Part shown: in pieces, positions 30,389 to 39,114 of the stretch | How positions within the stretch are numbered: the stretch's first letter is position 1 | Layout of the letters: each line of letters begins with the position of its first letter | DNA from: Shewanella litorisediminis | GTDB taxonomy: Bacteria; Pseudomonadota; Gammaproteobacteria; Enterobacterales; Shewanellaceae | DNA: 64,000 bases | Assembly: GCF_016834455.1 (NCBI RefSeq) | Contig: NZ_CP069213.1 | Coordinates: 2,790,501 to 2,854,500 of the forward strand | Reading direction: 5' to 3' | Position numbers and translations under genes: made by a program | The notes under the pieces: generated by a model | Told to the model about the DNA's origin: nothing | The model's input: the letters and a program-made list of their open reading frames with translations, nothing else | The model's database searches: none

Positions 30389-30415
30389 GCTTTGCTCCGG
30401 TTCAGACTCCGTGCC

Positions 30416-30449
30416 CCATGTTGGCAGACTATCTGGTCTGCCAACATGG
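30416..30449. repeat. Perfect 14-bp inverted repeat upstream of the AlpA-like gene
   Basis: Arms CCATGTTGGCAGAC (30416-30429) and the inverse (30436-30449) surround a 6-nt loop. Lying between the two AlpA-like genes, it may be an operator for the gene at 30197-30388 or a terminator for the one at 30563-30772. It lacks a T-run. Confidence 0.5.
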
Positions 30450-30562
30450 TTTGTGAGTGAAGCGAGAGGCGAATGTATCGAGTAGATGAAAGGGATTCGT
30501 CATTCAAGTTTGACTAATAGATAACGTCGGCAACGCCCCTTTCAGTTGGCCTTAAAAGCCAT

Positions 30563-30772
30563 CTATGCCGCCGCTTTAGATGTGTTTAGGTCATCATCTC
30601 TGGCCGCGATTCGCTCTTCAATCCAGTTCAGAACTTCCTCTTCAACCCAGCCGACAGAGCGTTCCCCCAGGGATACCGAGACCGGGAATTTGCCGTCGTT
30701 CATCAGACGGTAAACACTGGCACGGGACAGGGCGGTAAGGTTAAGTACTTCTTTCAATTTGATAAGTCTCAT
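30563..30772 (-). CDS. AlpA-family transcriptional regulator (2)
   Basis: A 69-residue AlpA-family protein with an intact motif: LIKLKEVLNLTALSRASVYRLMNDGKFPVSVSLGERSVGWVEEEVLNWI. This copy looks closer to the functional consensus (SRASVYR) than the gene at 30197. The two copies may have split roles, for instance excision control and control of the radC-like module. It is divergent from the radC-like gene, with about 200 bp between. Confidence 0.9.
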   Translation of the reverse strand: MRLIKLKEVLNLTALSRASVYRLMNDGKFPVSVSLGERSVGWVEEEVLNWIEERIAARDDDLNTSKAAA

Positions 30773-30972
30773 GATGAGCTCCGATTATTGAGTCATCACA
30801 TATGCGGTGGCAGTAATTTTTAACTGCCCGATGCCAGGCACTGTTCCACTTCCTGCCTTCCAGTATCCCTCCTCCCCTATTCGTCCACCTTCGGCCTAGG
30901 TTTCGAAAGTTTTTCAGATATATATCCCCCCTGTGCATATACCCAACGTCTTGCCAAATCCATGGAGGCCCT

Positions 30973-31446
30973 ATGCACAAATCCTTATCAACGCCTAAGG
31001 ACTGCTGGTCACTGACCGCCAAGCAGATCCTCGAAACGGCGGCCAACATAGTCGCAGAGCGCTTTGTCCGCGAAGGCACCTTTAGCAATCCGCAAAGCAC
31101 CAAGGAATTTTTGTCTTTCAAGCTCAACCAGCATGAGCGCGAAGTGTTTGCTGTGATGCTGCTCGATAGCCAGCACCAGCTGATTGCGTTTCGGGAGCTG
31201 TTTTTCGGCACCATCGATTGCGCCAGTGTCTACCCCCGCGAAGTGGTTAAGGCGGTGCTGGAGACTAATGCCGCAGCGGTGATATTTGCCCATAACCACC
31301 CCTCGGGCTCACCGGAACCCTCGCAGGCCGACCGCAAGATCACTGAGCGGCTGGTGGCCGCACTGCAGACGATTGATGTACCAGTACTGGACCACATCGT
31401 CATCGGCCAAGACTGTATCTCGTTTGCAGAACGCGGCTGGCTGTAA
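30973..31446 (+). CDS. radC: RadC-family JAB/MPN domain protein
   Basis: A 157-residue RadC-like protein with a metal-binding JAMM motif: E56 in HEREVF and HNHPSGSPEPSQAD with H107, H109 and D120. It lacks the N-terminal helix-hairpin-helix part of chromosomal RadC, as is usual for copies on mobile islands. RadC was named for DNA repair, but that role is not supported for E. coli RadC, and function is unproven. A GGAGG sits just upstream of the ATG. It begins a plus-strand run of island genes. Confidence 0.93.
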   Translation: MHKSLSTPKDCWSLTAKQILETAANIVAERFVREGTFSNPQSTKEFLSFKLNQHEREVFAVMLLDSQHQLIAFRELFFGTIDCASVYPREVVKAVLETNAAAVIFAHNHPSGSPEPSQADRKITERLVAALQTIDVPVLDHIVIGQDCISFAERGWL

Positions 31447-31673
31447 CGGCTGCGGTTGCCGTCCACCAGCAAGCTCTCGCTCATCACCTATTGTGGGTTT
31501 CTTCACTGCCATGTTCCAGCTGGTAAGAGTGTTCCAAGTGCCTAGCGCATAACCCCTGCCCGCTCTGGTACCCCAAGCGGGACCAGAGCGCGGCAACCAC
31601 ACATCTAAAAGTTATCGACACACATCTACGGACATGAGCTCCCAGTCAGAGCCAATTCCATTAAGGAGTCATC

Positions 31674-32036
31674 ATGATTGAGTTTACCGACAGTTTTTCT
31701 CAGGCTGCGGTAGCTGAGGCTTGCAGCGCCTCGCCGCAGCTGCTGAACCTGTTAGCCATCCAGCTCACGCTACCGGTGTTTTTCCGCCCGTTTGACGATG
31801 AGGGGCATATCACAGGCGCACCCGAGGTCAGGCCGCTCTGCAGTCTGCGTAAGACCGTGCTGTGGGTATCCGAGCGCGATCTGGTGGGGCATCTACCTAA
31901 AGAAATCACTTTTGTGCGCCAGAGTTGCACATGCAATGACTACGGCCAGCCTGAGGGCGAGTGGCAGCGGATCATCAACGGCGTTTACTACAACCACGGC
32001 AGTAACGAGTCACCCGACTGGCGCTGCCATACCTGA
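31674..32036 (+). CDS. Hypothetical protein of the radC module
   Basis: A 120-residue protein I do not recognise. It opens with a helical stretch and has a compact middle and a C-terminal part with Cys at about 83 and 85 (SCTCND). TAAGGAG precedes the ATG at a good distance, and it runs in the same direction as the radC-like gene. Between the two genes (31447-31673) no other gene is visible. Confidence 0.75.
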   Translation: MIEFTDSFSQAAVAEACSASPQLLNLLAIQLTLPVFFRPFDDEGHITGAPEVRPLCSLRKTVLWVSERDLVGHLPKEITFVRQSCTCNDYGQPEGEWQRIINGVYYNHGSNESPDWRCHT

Positions 32037-32144
32037 AGCAACCCGCTAACCCTATTAACAGCAACCCCAACTACCTCACTCACAGTTATCCCACACCCAG
32101 CTACCCCAACCCTAAACCATCGCCCATCGGGCCAAGGAGTTTTT

Positions 32145-32564
32145 ATGACCATCATTCCCTACCCCCATCTCACCCTGCCAACTAGCTTCTATCAGCTGCT
32201 GGGCAGTTACCTGAATCAGCGTATTGAAGATATCGAAGACAGTGAAACCGACATGCTGACCTTGCATTTCCGGGATCCGGATTACAGCGCCGAGAATGGC
32301 GGCTTTCATCCGGTCGAGATTGGTCTTGAGCGAGAGGGCAAAGACTGGCAGCTGTGTTACCTCACCGACTTTGCCTGGTCAGGCGGACCGTTTCCGGAGC
32401 TGGAGAAAGAAATCGACTTTTGCTTCAGCGATGACCGGCTCTACCACAGCTTTATCGGCAGTTGTCATCTCACCCAGGCCAATGAGCTGCTGCAAACCTA
32501 TCTGCAGAACTTCATCGGCTACGTCCAGAACGAAGTGTTCAAGGTTGAACTCAAGCTGCATTGA
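32145..32564 (+). CDS. DUF2787 family protein
   Basis: A 139-residue protein of the DUF2787 family, common on Vibrio and Shewanella islands. The signature is LHFRDPDYSAENGGFHPVEI (about 45-64), with a C-terminal half rich in aromatic and acidic residues. Function is unknown. An AAGGAG site lies 7-8 nt upstream in a context (CCAAGGAGTTTTTATG) nearly identical to that of the LRAT-like gene downstream. The spacer before it (32038-32115) is C-rich and very poor in G. Confidence 0.85.
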   Translation: MTIIPYPHLTLPTSFYQLLGSYLNQRIEDIEDSETDMLTLHFRDPDYSAENGGFHPVEIGLEREGKDWQLCYLTDFAWSGGPFPELEKEIDFCFSDDRLYHSFIGSCHLTQANELLQTYLQNFIGYVQNEVFKVELKLH

Positions 32565-32795
32565 GCTTTGCTGCATTGAACTCTGGCGGTACTGAGATTT
32601 GGCTACGCCAGTTCACACAGCATGAAATCAAGGCCGTTTGCTGAGTGGGCACCGGGCGTTAGCTCAGGTGCTCAAAAAAGTATTGTGGGTACCTGCCAAG
32701 GCCCGTCCCATGCGGGTTTCACAAAGGCAGGTGCTCACAATGATGAAATAGCATTTTTTAGGAACCTGAGCCCATAGGGGCCTAAGGAGTGAACC

Positions 32796-33356
32796 ATGAA
32801 GGAAGTCGATGCCATTAAAGATCATGACACCATCAAGCTTATCAGCTACCTGCTGGAGCGCCAGTGTGGTGAGCAGATGCGTGATGTGTGGGAAATAGGT
32901 CTCAACCTGGCGCTGCGGATAAGCGACTTGCTGGCTATCCGCTTCAGCGACATCGAAGGTGATACCCTGCGGATCCAGGAGTGTAAAACCGGTAAACAAG
33001 CCAGGATAGTTCTCAACGCCAAAACCCGCGAGCGGATCGCCGCCATTCGGGCAGCACATCCGCTGCATGTGTACCTGTTTCAGTCGTACCGCAGTCAGGG
33101 AGCGGCTAACCGGCCACCCAGGCCACTGACGCGCCGCGCCGTGACCAAGGCATTTATGCTGGTGGGTGAAGAACTTAAGCTCGATCTCGGTACCCACTCA
33201 ATGCGTAAGACCCGGGGCTATTGGTTGTATCAGCAGTGCAAGGACTTGGGCCGGGTGATGCGCATGTTGCGCCATCAATCCGAAGCCGTGACCTTAAGGT
33301 ACATAGGGATCAGCCAACAGCAGGTCGATCAGGATTTCCTGCAACTGGAGATCTGA
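32796..33356 (+). CDS. Short tyrosine recombinase (XerC/D-like catalytic domain)
   Basis: A 186-residue protein consisting mostly of the tyrosine recombinase catalytic domain. All catalytic residues are present: R41 (ALRISDL), a Lys in CKTGK (about 64-67), H134 and R137 (HSMRKTR), H160 (MLRHQS) and nucleophile Y169 (LRYIG). It lacks the usual N-terminal DNA-binding domain and its target is unknown; it is not needed for ssrA integration, which the gene at 8883 explains. TAAGGAG precedes the ATG. Confidence 0.92.
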   Translation: MKEVDAIKDHDTIKLISYLLERQCGEQMRDVWEIGLNLALRISDLLAIRFSDIEGDTLRIQECKTGKQARIVLNAKTRERIAAIRAAHPLHVYLFQSYRSQGAANRPPRPLTRRAVTKAFMLVGEELKLDLGTHSMRKTRGYWLYQQCKDLGRVMRMLRHQSEAVTLRYIGISQQQVDQDFLQLEI

Positions 33357-33568
33357 GCTAGTACATCTGAGTTCAGCGGTTACTCCCCGCAGCTCTGTCG
33401 TGTATAGCGGCCACTCTAGTCTCCACTACCAACCTATTACCACCGCAGCAACTGAGTTCGACCACCAGCAGTACCACTGATACCTCCCCATTTCCCCACT
33501 AACTCACTCAACTCGCACCGAGCAACCCAAACACTGTCTGGCATTTGTCGCCGGACCAAGGAGCTTTT

Positions 33569-34294
33569 ATGCCTGCGTTTTTCCCCGGTGATCATCTGGT
33601 CACCAACATTGATATCCCCGGCTTAACCGAACATCATGGCCTCTATATTGGCCATGAAACACTTATTCACCTTAGCAAGGATGGCTCTATCACGGAAATA
33701 TCACTGATAAGCTTTGCAGGAGAACAAGAAGCCCGCTGCATTGATACCGCCGAAGACAGCGAACGAGCTATCAGCCGAGCCAAGAGTAAACTTGGGCAGC
33801 ACAATTACCAGCTGTTTCACAACAACTGCGAGCACTTCGTAAACTGGTGCCTGGATAAACCCTACTCATCCGATCAAGTCAGTAACCTCACCCACCTTGT
33901 CGCCCAGGGCATTGCCCGCAGCGGCCTGGCAGGTGAAGTCGGCAAACGGGTAGCTGGTGGGCCACTTGCCACCACCGCCCTGGTATCCACCAGCGCCAAA
34001 CTGGCAGCCGACTATCTGGGCGCACCGAAGAAGGTCAGTACCTTGATTGGCTATCCAGGTGATATGGTCGCCAAACCGATTGAAACCCTCATCAACGGTG
34101 GCCGAGATACTCTCGATGACACCGTCCACCATCTGCAGCAAGCCGAATTTGGCGAAGCGGCAAAGGCATTGCTTACAGGCAGTGCCAAAACGCTAGCCAA
34201 AGCTACTATCGTGACGCCAGCAAAAGTCACCGGGCATGCCATCAAAACCGTTGCTGAGATCGGCAGGGATATCTGGTGGTGGCTGCGCTACTAA
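33569..34294 (+). CDS. LRAT-like (NlpC/P60 superfamily) protein
   Basis: A 241-residue protein with an N-terminal LRAT-type domain. The His motif is HHGLYIG (22-28) and the Cys motif is NNCEHFVNWC (85-94), with C87 the likely nucleophile. LRAT-type enzymes use this Cys-His pair in acyl transfer or hydrolysis. The C-terminal half (about 110-241) is Ala/Thr/Lys-rich and amphipathic. The ATG at 33569 has AAGGAG 8 nt upstream; an earlier in-frame codon lacks a site. The substrate is unknown, and it could be a toxin or phospholipid-acting effector. Confidence 0.85.
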   Translation: MPAFFPGDHLVTNIDIPGLTEHHGLYIGHETLIHLSKDGSITEISLISFAGEQEARCIDTAEDSERAISRAKSKLGQHNYQLFHNNCEHFVNWCLDKPYSSDQVSNLTHLVAQGIARSGLAGEVGKRVAGGPLATTALVSTSAKLAADYLGAPKKVSTLIGYPGDMVAKPIETLINGGRDTLDDTVHHLQQAEFGEAAKALLTGSAKTLAKATIVTPAKVTGHAIKTVAEIGRDIWWWLRY

Positions 34295-34307
34295 CGAGCT
34301 AAATCAA

Positions 34308-34326
34308 GGGGAGAAGACCTCTCCCC
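34308..34326. terminator. Short GC hairpin between convergent genes
   Basis: GGGGAGA (34308-34314) pairs with TCTCCCC (34320-34326) around a 5-nt loop. It sits between the LRAT-like gene (plus) and the Gp2/YfjJ-like gene (minus). No T-run follows, so it is a weak terminator candidate. Confidence 0.35.
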
Positions 34327-34332
34327 CGTAAC

Positions 34333-34932
34333 TTAAAACACATGAACCTTCTGGCTACAACCAAAATTCCGACATTCATCATCAAGGATCTTAGTTTTAT
34401 TTTTTGCAAGATAATTAAGCGCACTGTCGACTGACTGTCGCTGAAGAAAGTATTCAGGCGAGTTTATATTTAGGTAAAACACATTTCTAACAAAGTGTGC
34501 GCAACCATCAACCTCTATTTCATTCAAACCTAAAGCTGAAGCCCAAGACTCTATTACCATCGAACTTAGATTGCAAAAATTTAAATCGAATACTCCCCAC
34601 CCATAAAAAACATCCTTACTGACAACTAATGCCAGATGATAATGATAATTCCATGCTTCATCTTTCTCTCTGACCCAAATGTACCCAAATGTCAGTTTAT
34701 GATAATAGCCTCCATCCGCCCTCTTTTTATCCATATATCGCTGAAGTCGATACTTCAATGAATCGAAGAAGCGTCTCATGTATGGATGATCATTCACGGT
34801 ATAAATTTGTGGAAATCTCAAGTCAAACCGAAATACTGCCAATCTAGATGACAACATCAAACTCCGGTCAATCACACAATTAATCCGCGACTGGTAAACG
34901 GCATTATAAACCTTATTATTAGCAACTCTCAT
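34333..34932 (-). CDS. Inovirus Gp2 / YagK-YfjJ family replication-like protein
   Basis: A 199-residue protein of the YagK/YfjJ (inovirus Gp2) family, which resembles HUH rolling-circle initiators. The HUH-type element is visible as WNYHYHLALVV (94-104, His 97 and His 99), after a basic region with candidate Tyr residues. The ATG at 34932 has GGAG 6 nt upstream; an in-frame TTG four codons earlier is less likely. Base composition is AT-richer than its neighbours. In satellites such genes drive replication of the excised element; here that is inference. Confidence 0.8.
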   Translation of the reverse strand: MRVANNKVYNAVYQSRINCVIDRSLMLSSRLAVFRFDLRFPQIYTVNDHPYMRRFFDSLKYRLQRYMDKKRADGGYYHKLTFGYIWVREKDEAWNYHYHLALVVSKDVFYGWGVFDLNFCNLSSMVIESWASALGLNEIEVDGCAHFVRNVFYLNINSPEYFLQRQSVDSALNYLAKNKTKILDDECRNFGCSQKVHVF

Positions 34933-35387
34933 GACAAACTCCAAAAATTGTTACATACAAGAGTTCATCCATGTAAAAATAAACAGCAAAGTAAACTCAA
35001 TACAATAGCATAATATTACCATACCGAAGACCAAAAATATTAAAATAGCACCAACCAAAGCGTCTAGCCCGATATTAAATTAAAAATAAACAAACAAATC
35101 ATTTTGAAGTTAACCAGTAACAAACCTTATTATCCAACTGAAATAAATTAAAAACTGAAAGAACCAGACATAAGATCGGATTGAGAATGCCAATAACAGA
35201 AAGCACATCAAAAGTACCGCATCCATAGCCATAGCCATAGCCATAGCCATAGCCATAGCCATAGCCATAGCCATAGTCCGCCAAACCTGAGCTCACAAAC
35301 AACCTGGCCCAACGTACAATACCGCTTGTAATACACCACAAAATTAGACTAATATCACTACATCAATCACCACTAAGTAGAAATTCA
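34933..35387. other. AT-rich gap with a hexanucleotide microsatellite
   Basis: This 455-bp gap is AT-rich, apart from the CCATAG repeat tract at 35223-35276. A minus-strand frame (35099-35341, 80 codons from a TTG) would read the repeat as Tyr-Gly repeats followed by a hydrophobic stretch. It lacks a ribosome binding site, so I do not call it a gene. The gap could hold an origin for the adjacent Gp2/YfjJ-like protein, but no clear origin motif is seen. Confidence 0.5.
35223..35276. repeat. Nine tandem copies of CCATAG
   Basis: Nine exact CCATAG units run from 35223 to 35276. Six-base units keep the reading frame if copies are gained or lost. The tract lies 110 bp upstream of the AT-rich gene at 35388, where copy-number change could alter promoter spacing. 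Confidence 0.97.
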
Positions 35388-36317
35388 ATGATTGCAAACA
35401 AAGATCACACAAGAAAGACAATTGATGAATTTTGCAAGAAACTCTCACTGAGAGAATCAAATGCTTGCATTAGATATCTTGGAAATTCTGTTGACTATAG
35501 TGATGTGGTTGCGTCACAGGAAAAACTATGTTCGATACTTTTTAACAACGCACTAGCTGACAACATGATGGATATGGGTCAGCTTTTAATTGGAAATAAA
35601 ATTCAAGAACTTAAAGATTTTATAAATAAAAATATCATTCCTGAATCAAGAGTGTCATGGATAAAAGAAATTAAAAGCGAAGAGTTATTCTTCTTTTATT
35701 TTATTTTGTTCGATTATGAAAAAACTCACTTTCCGATATTGAAACCTAAAATTACTCCCATATCAAACTATGATTTCGTTAATTTATTCAGTCAAGCAGG
35801 GGATTATAATTTTCAAGTAAAAGATCGCGACTATGCTGACAGAATAATTTCATTCTTAGACTCTACAATTTGTCCAGTAGAAAGTAAGTTGGCACTATTA
35901 AATAACATTAGAAGTATTTATCACACTTATCTATCTGAAGACTTACTGTCAAATTGGCTGAATAATAGAGATGCCGAAAAAATATATTGGACCGAATCAT
36001 ATCTAAAACAGAAGTATAGTTTTAATATCGAGCAATGGTTAAACCTAAATCAAAAAATATATAGGATAAAAGCATTTATATTCTTTCTGTTTTATGGTGA
36101 TAGCACTAGTGATAAAGAGCTTTTCAAAATAAAAATTAAAAAAGCATGGAGTCAAGCAAAGTTCAGAGGGCTTGATAATCGCAAAAAGCCTTTCAATATC
36201 GTCATGGATAAATCAATAAAAGATAAATTGGACTTTCTTTCAAATAGTCAAAATAGACCACGAAATGAAATCGTCGAAGAGTTAATTAATACTGCTTACA
36301 ATGAGTTGAATAAGTGA
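35388..36317 (+). CDS. AT-rich hypothetical protein with C-terminal ribbon-helix-helix-like end
   Basis: A 309-residue protein I do not recognise, with strongly AT-rich codons unlike the flanking genes, a sign of separate transfer. It is mainly helical with several Phe-rich stretches (ELFFFYFILFDYE; AFIFFLFYG). The last ~45 residues (KPFNIVMDKSIKDKLDFL...RNEIVEELI) resemble a ribbon-helix-helix DNA-binding domain. The start lacks a strong ribosome binding site. It may be an abortive-infection-like or regulatory protein, but nothing in the sequence proves this. Confidence 0.7.
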   Translation: MIANKDHTRKTIDEFCKKLSLRESNACIRYLGNSVDYSDVVASQEKLCSILFNNALADNMMDMGQLLIGNKIQELKDFINKNIIPESRVSWIKEIKSEELFFFYFILFDYEKTHFPILKPKITPISNYDFVNLFSQAGDYNFQVKDRDYADRIISFLDSTICPVESKLALLNNIRSIYHTYLSEDLLSNWLNNRDAEKIYWTESYLKQKYSFNIEQWLNLNQKIYRIKAFIFFLFYGDSTSDKELFKIKIKKAWSQAKFRGLDNRKKPFNIVMDKSIKDKLDFLSNSQNRPRNEIVEELINTAYNELNK

Positions 36318-36326
36318 ATGTGCAAT

Positions 36327-36355
36327 CAGGCGGCAAGGTAACCGTTTGCCGCCTG
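36327..36355. terminator. Inverted repeat after the AT-rich gene
   Basis: CAGGCGGCAA (36327-36336) pairs with TTGCCGCCTG (36346-36355) around a 9-nt loop, 10 bp past the stop. It may end transcription of the gene before it. No T-run is present. The rest of the gap to 36526 has no visible gene. Confidence 0.4.
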
Positions 36356-36526
36356 TCGTACTGTTCTAAACACATCCCCCCAACATTCACCACACCAATA
36401 CACCTTTTAAAAACAAAATCTTGTAAAATCCAGGATTTTCCCGCCACTCGCCTTGCTGCGCATCTTAGCCATTTCTGTTTTGATCGACAGCGCTCAATCC
36501 CGAGCGTTCAAAACAAGGAAAACATC

Positions 36527-36682
36527 ATGGCAAAGTCACAATCATCAGCACCATCTCAAGGTTCTTCACAGGGCGGCGCACGCGGCCCATCCAGTCATCC
36601 TGGGCCAGGCGGAAACTGGCCCAGCACTACTGGTGGTAAGTCTGGCGGTGGTCGCGGCAACGCTCCATCACGGCCACGATAG
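36527..36682 (+). CDS. Small Ser/Gly-rich basic protein
   Basis: A 51-residue protein, almost all Ser, Gly, Pro, Gln, Ala and Arg, with no hydrophobic core, so probably disordered and nucleic-acid-like in charge. Its features are SQGGARGPSSHPGPGG and the end GGGRGNAPSRPR. An AAGGA lies 8 nt upstream of the ATG. Similar short Gly-rich proteins recur on gammaproteobacterial islands. Function is unknown. Confidence 0.6.
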   Translation: MAKSQSSAPSQGSSQGGARGPSSHPGPGGNWPSTTGGKSGGGRGNAPSRPR

Positions 36683-36796
36683 TTTAAGGACGTCGGCCAA
36701 ATAACGGATCACTGAACCCGCTTCATCGGTCCCCTTCAGCGCCTCTTTAACAAGCGGTGCAAGGTCTCGCTCAGCTGGCTTGATGACAGATAGCAT
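36668..36796 (-). CDS. Possible 42-residue protein, tail-to-tail with the Ser/Gly-rich gene
   Basis: A minus-strand frame starting at an ATG (36794-36796) with AAAGG about 5 nt upstream encodes 42 residues (MLSVIKPAERDLAPLVKEAL...). It reads as a plausible helical protein and overlaps the 3' end of the plus-strand gene by 15 nt. It may be a real small gene, a remnant, or chance. I do not recognise it. Confidence 0.3.
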   Translation of the reverse strand: MLSVIKPAERDLAPLVKEALKGTDEAGSVIRYLADVLKLSWP

Positions 36797-36876
36797 ATGC
36801 CTTTCCCTAATGTGAGTGAGCAAAGTGAACCCCTTCACAGTGGTTCACTTCATTGGCATTGTTGCAACAGACTGCA

Positions 36877-39114
36877 TTACCCGCTGACAGTAGCGACTTT
36901 CCAGGGCGAAGCCTTTCGCAGCAGTTCGAGCACATTCTCAGACAAGTGCACCTGCATTTGCTGTTCTCGTACCCAGCGGCGCAATACTCTCGCCGCTCTG
37001 GGTTCAGAGACTTGCTCAAGTATCAACATCAGCAGTGCCATCGTCCATTGCTCTTCATCCAGGCCGTCATCCAACAACGCCAACAAGTCTTCGTTGATGC
37101 TAATTGCCAAAAATTCAAAGCTTTCCAGACTCAAGTCAAAATCATCATCCGCAATCGCTTCATTTAATCTATTAACAACATCGTCCACCGCAGCCAAGTT
37201 AATCAATGCCATCTCTGGCAAGATCGATAGGCAATCCATATCTTCGAAAAAAGAAAGTCTCAAAGGCATTGGCTCAACGATTGAATCATCCATTTGTGAA
37301 TAACAGATCTGCGAATCATATCTGCCTACAACCTCAAAAGCAGGGAGACCCACAGAACAGACCACCGAACCAAAGCCATGTTCACCTGCTGGTAGCATCT
37401 GCTTCACATTGCGTAGTTCAGGCAGCCCCTGGGCTTTCACTTCACGCTCGGCCACCAGCACACAACTGGTGTAACGGCAAAGAAGGTGATATTGCAATGC
37501 CAACGATAGCGGCTCCTCTTGCTGCTCAAGTCGAACCTTGGCCGCAATACGAGCTAAGGTCCCATCCATCATTCCTTGATATGCTCGCACCGGCAGCATT
37601 ATTTGCCGCTGTTCGTCACCCGCCTTAAAGCTCACGTTAAGTGCATGGACAGCGCTTTCTTCGGCAGAAATTGATAGCGACAGTCCAGCTTCGGCCTGAG
37701 CATAAAGCGCGACACTATCCCCTGCATAATAACGGCATGCTTCTGTTTGAACCTCTGCTCGCTTCGGCCACGCCACTGTCAGATTTTCCAAAGGTACACC
37801 ACGGCAACGGCTAAAGTGCGCCACAATCGCATCGGCCATGGATTCATTGGGCGAGACAAATGTCGCCGCACCGCCGGTTCCCCGGGAAAGTCGCTCGAGC
37901 AGGGGTTGATTAACCGCAGAGCCCACACCAACGGTAAACACCCTCACATCAGCCGCCGCAGAATCCGCTACTATGCCTTCTGCATCCCACACCTCACCAT
38001 CAGTGATAAGCAGGATATCTGTAGGCAGCTCGGGATGGCGACCGGTGCTTCTGGCCAGCGCCAATGCTGATTTGGTCTCGGTACCGCCCATGTTCGCATC
38101 CAAATGGTGCAAACACTGTGCTAAATCAGATAAGGACGCCTCATTAACTGCCATTGGCGTTTCAAACAAACTTTCAGATCTGCTGCCATAGCGAACCAGG
38201 TTGAAGTAATCCCCAGGCTGCAACAGCGTTGCGATGGCCTGTATGGCTTTACGGGCCTGGTAAATGGAATCTCCCATCATAGAGCCGGAGCAATCCACCA
38301 CAAACTGATAGCAGCCAGCAGGCTTGCGCCCGGCCACCTCAGGTGCCAACAGCAGGGCTGAATACTGCTCACCGAATTGACTGTGCTCCAGCAGCACCTC
38401 GCCAAGATAATCCAGTGGAGCCTCGAGTGTAATGATGATGTCCCGGTCGGGTCTGATATTGTCGCCGGCCACCAGCAAAGCACCATCTTCGATAATACGA
38501 CTAGTAAATCGATGGCTCGGGGACTGCACCAAAGCCTTAGCCAGTTCACCGTACACGTGCAACGAAAATCCCAGAATTAACCCCGTGTCCAGCCCATGCT
38601 CAATTGGCTGGTGGGGTGCCAGTCCAGCCTGGGATGTCTCCCCATAGCGCTGAGCTATGGTGGTCGGGAAATAAAATTTAAGCTTGCGGGCGTTCCAGCG
38701 TAGCACCTCAGCATAGCTGATGGTCACAGTGATCCTGTCATTAGGTTGCAGATTGCCAACGCTCATGCTGAACAGACCTGGCTGCACTTCGGTCAGCAGC
38801 ACAGCACTGTCACCATCGGTCACGGCCTCCTCATAGCGCGTTTCGCCTGCCGCTTTTGGCATGACTTCAGCGTGATATTGCTGCTCTCCAAGCTGCATCG
38901 ACAAGCTGAGCAAGGTGGCATCCAGCGGCAGAGCAAAGGTGTATACCGCCTCGATGTCAGTGGGTTCATGGTTAATGAACTCGTGGTTGATACTCACCTC
39001 TGCCACGACGCCATTAAGACGGGCATCCACCCGACTGTCCACCAGCACTATGTCACCGGAAAAGCCCAAACGCATGTCATCTTCATCCAAATAATCGCGT
39101 TGATAGTTAGTCAT
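36877..39114 (-). CDS. VIT–VWA domain protein
   Basis: A 745-residue protein with an N-terminal VIT domain (about 15-150: VEVSINHEFINHE-like repeats, AVYTFALPLDA, RYEEA) and a von Willebrand A domain with an intact MIDAS, DCSGSMMGDS (274-283), and later TETKSA and ITDGEVWD. This is the inter-alpha-trypsin inhibitor heavy-chain architecture. No signal peptide is seen, so it is probably cytoplasmic. The C-terminal ~150 residues are acidic and helical. Its ATG overlaps the MerR-type gene's stop (TAATG), so the two are a coupled pair. Function in bacteria is unknown, possibly binding a partner protein through the metal site. Confidence 0.88.
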   Translation of the reverse strand: MTNYQRDYLDEDDMRLGFSGDIVLVDSRVDARLNGVVAEVSINHEFINHEPTDIEAVYTFALPLDATLLSLSMQLGEQQYHAEVMPKAAGETRYEEAVTDGDSAVLLTEVQPGLFSMSVGNLQPNDRITVTISYAEVLRWNARKLKFYFPTTIAQRYGETSQAGLAPHQPIEHGLDTGLILGFSLHVYGELAKALVQSPSHRFTSRIIEDGALLVAGDNIRPDRDIIITLEAPLDYLGEVLLEHSQFGEQYSALLLAPEVAGRKPAGCYQFVVDCSGSMMGDSIYQARKAIQAIATLLQPGDYFNLVRYGSRSESLFETPMAVNEASLSDLAQCLHHLDANMGGTETKSALALARSTGRHPELPTDILLITDGEVWDAEGIVADSAAADVRVFTVGVGSAVNQPLLERLSRGTGGAATFVSPNESMADAIVAHFSRCRGVPLENLTVAWPKRAEVQTEACRYYAGDSVALYAQAEAGLSLSISAEESAVHALNVSFKAGDEQRQIMLPVRAYQGMMDGTLARIAAKVRLEQQEEPLSLALQYHLLCRYTSCVLVAEREVKAQGLPELRNVKQMLPAGEHGFGSVVCSVGLPAFEVVGRYDSQICYSQMDDSIVEPMPLRLSFFEDMDCLSILPEMALINLAAVDDVVNRLNEAIADDDFDLSLESFEFLAISINEDLLALLDDGLDEEQWTMALLMLILEQVSEPRAARVLRRWVREQQMQVHLSENVLELLRKASPWKVATVSG

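Noticed and set aside
35223..35276. Possible CRISPR-like repeat
   Set aside because: The units are 6 bp with no spacers, so it is a microsatellite; no cas genes are present.
35099..35341. Minus-strand 80-codon frame with Tyr-Gly repeats
   Set aside because: The repeat alone creates the pattern; the start is a TTG without a ribosome binding site and no homologue is recognised.
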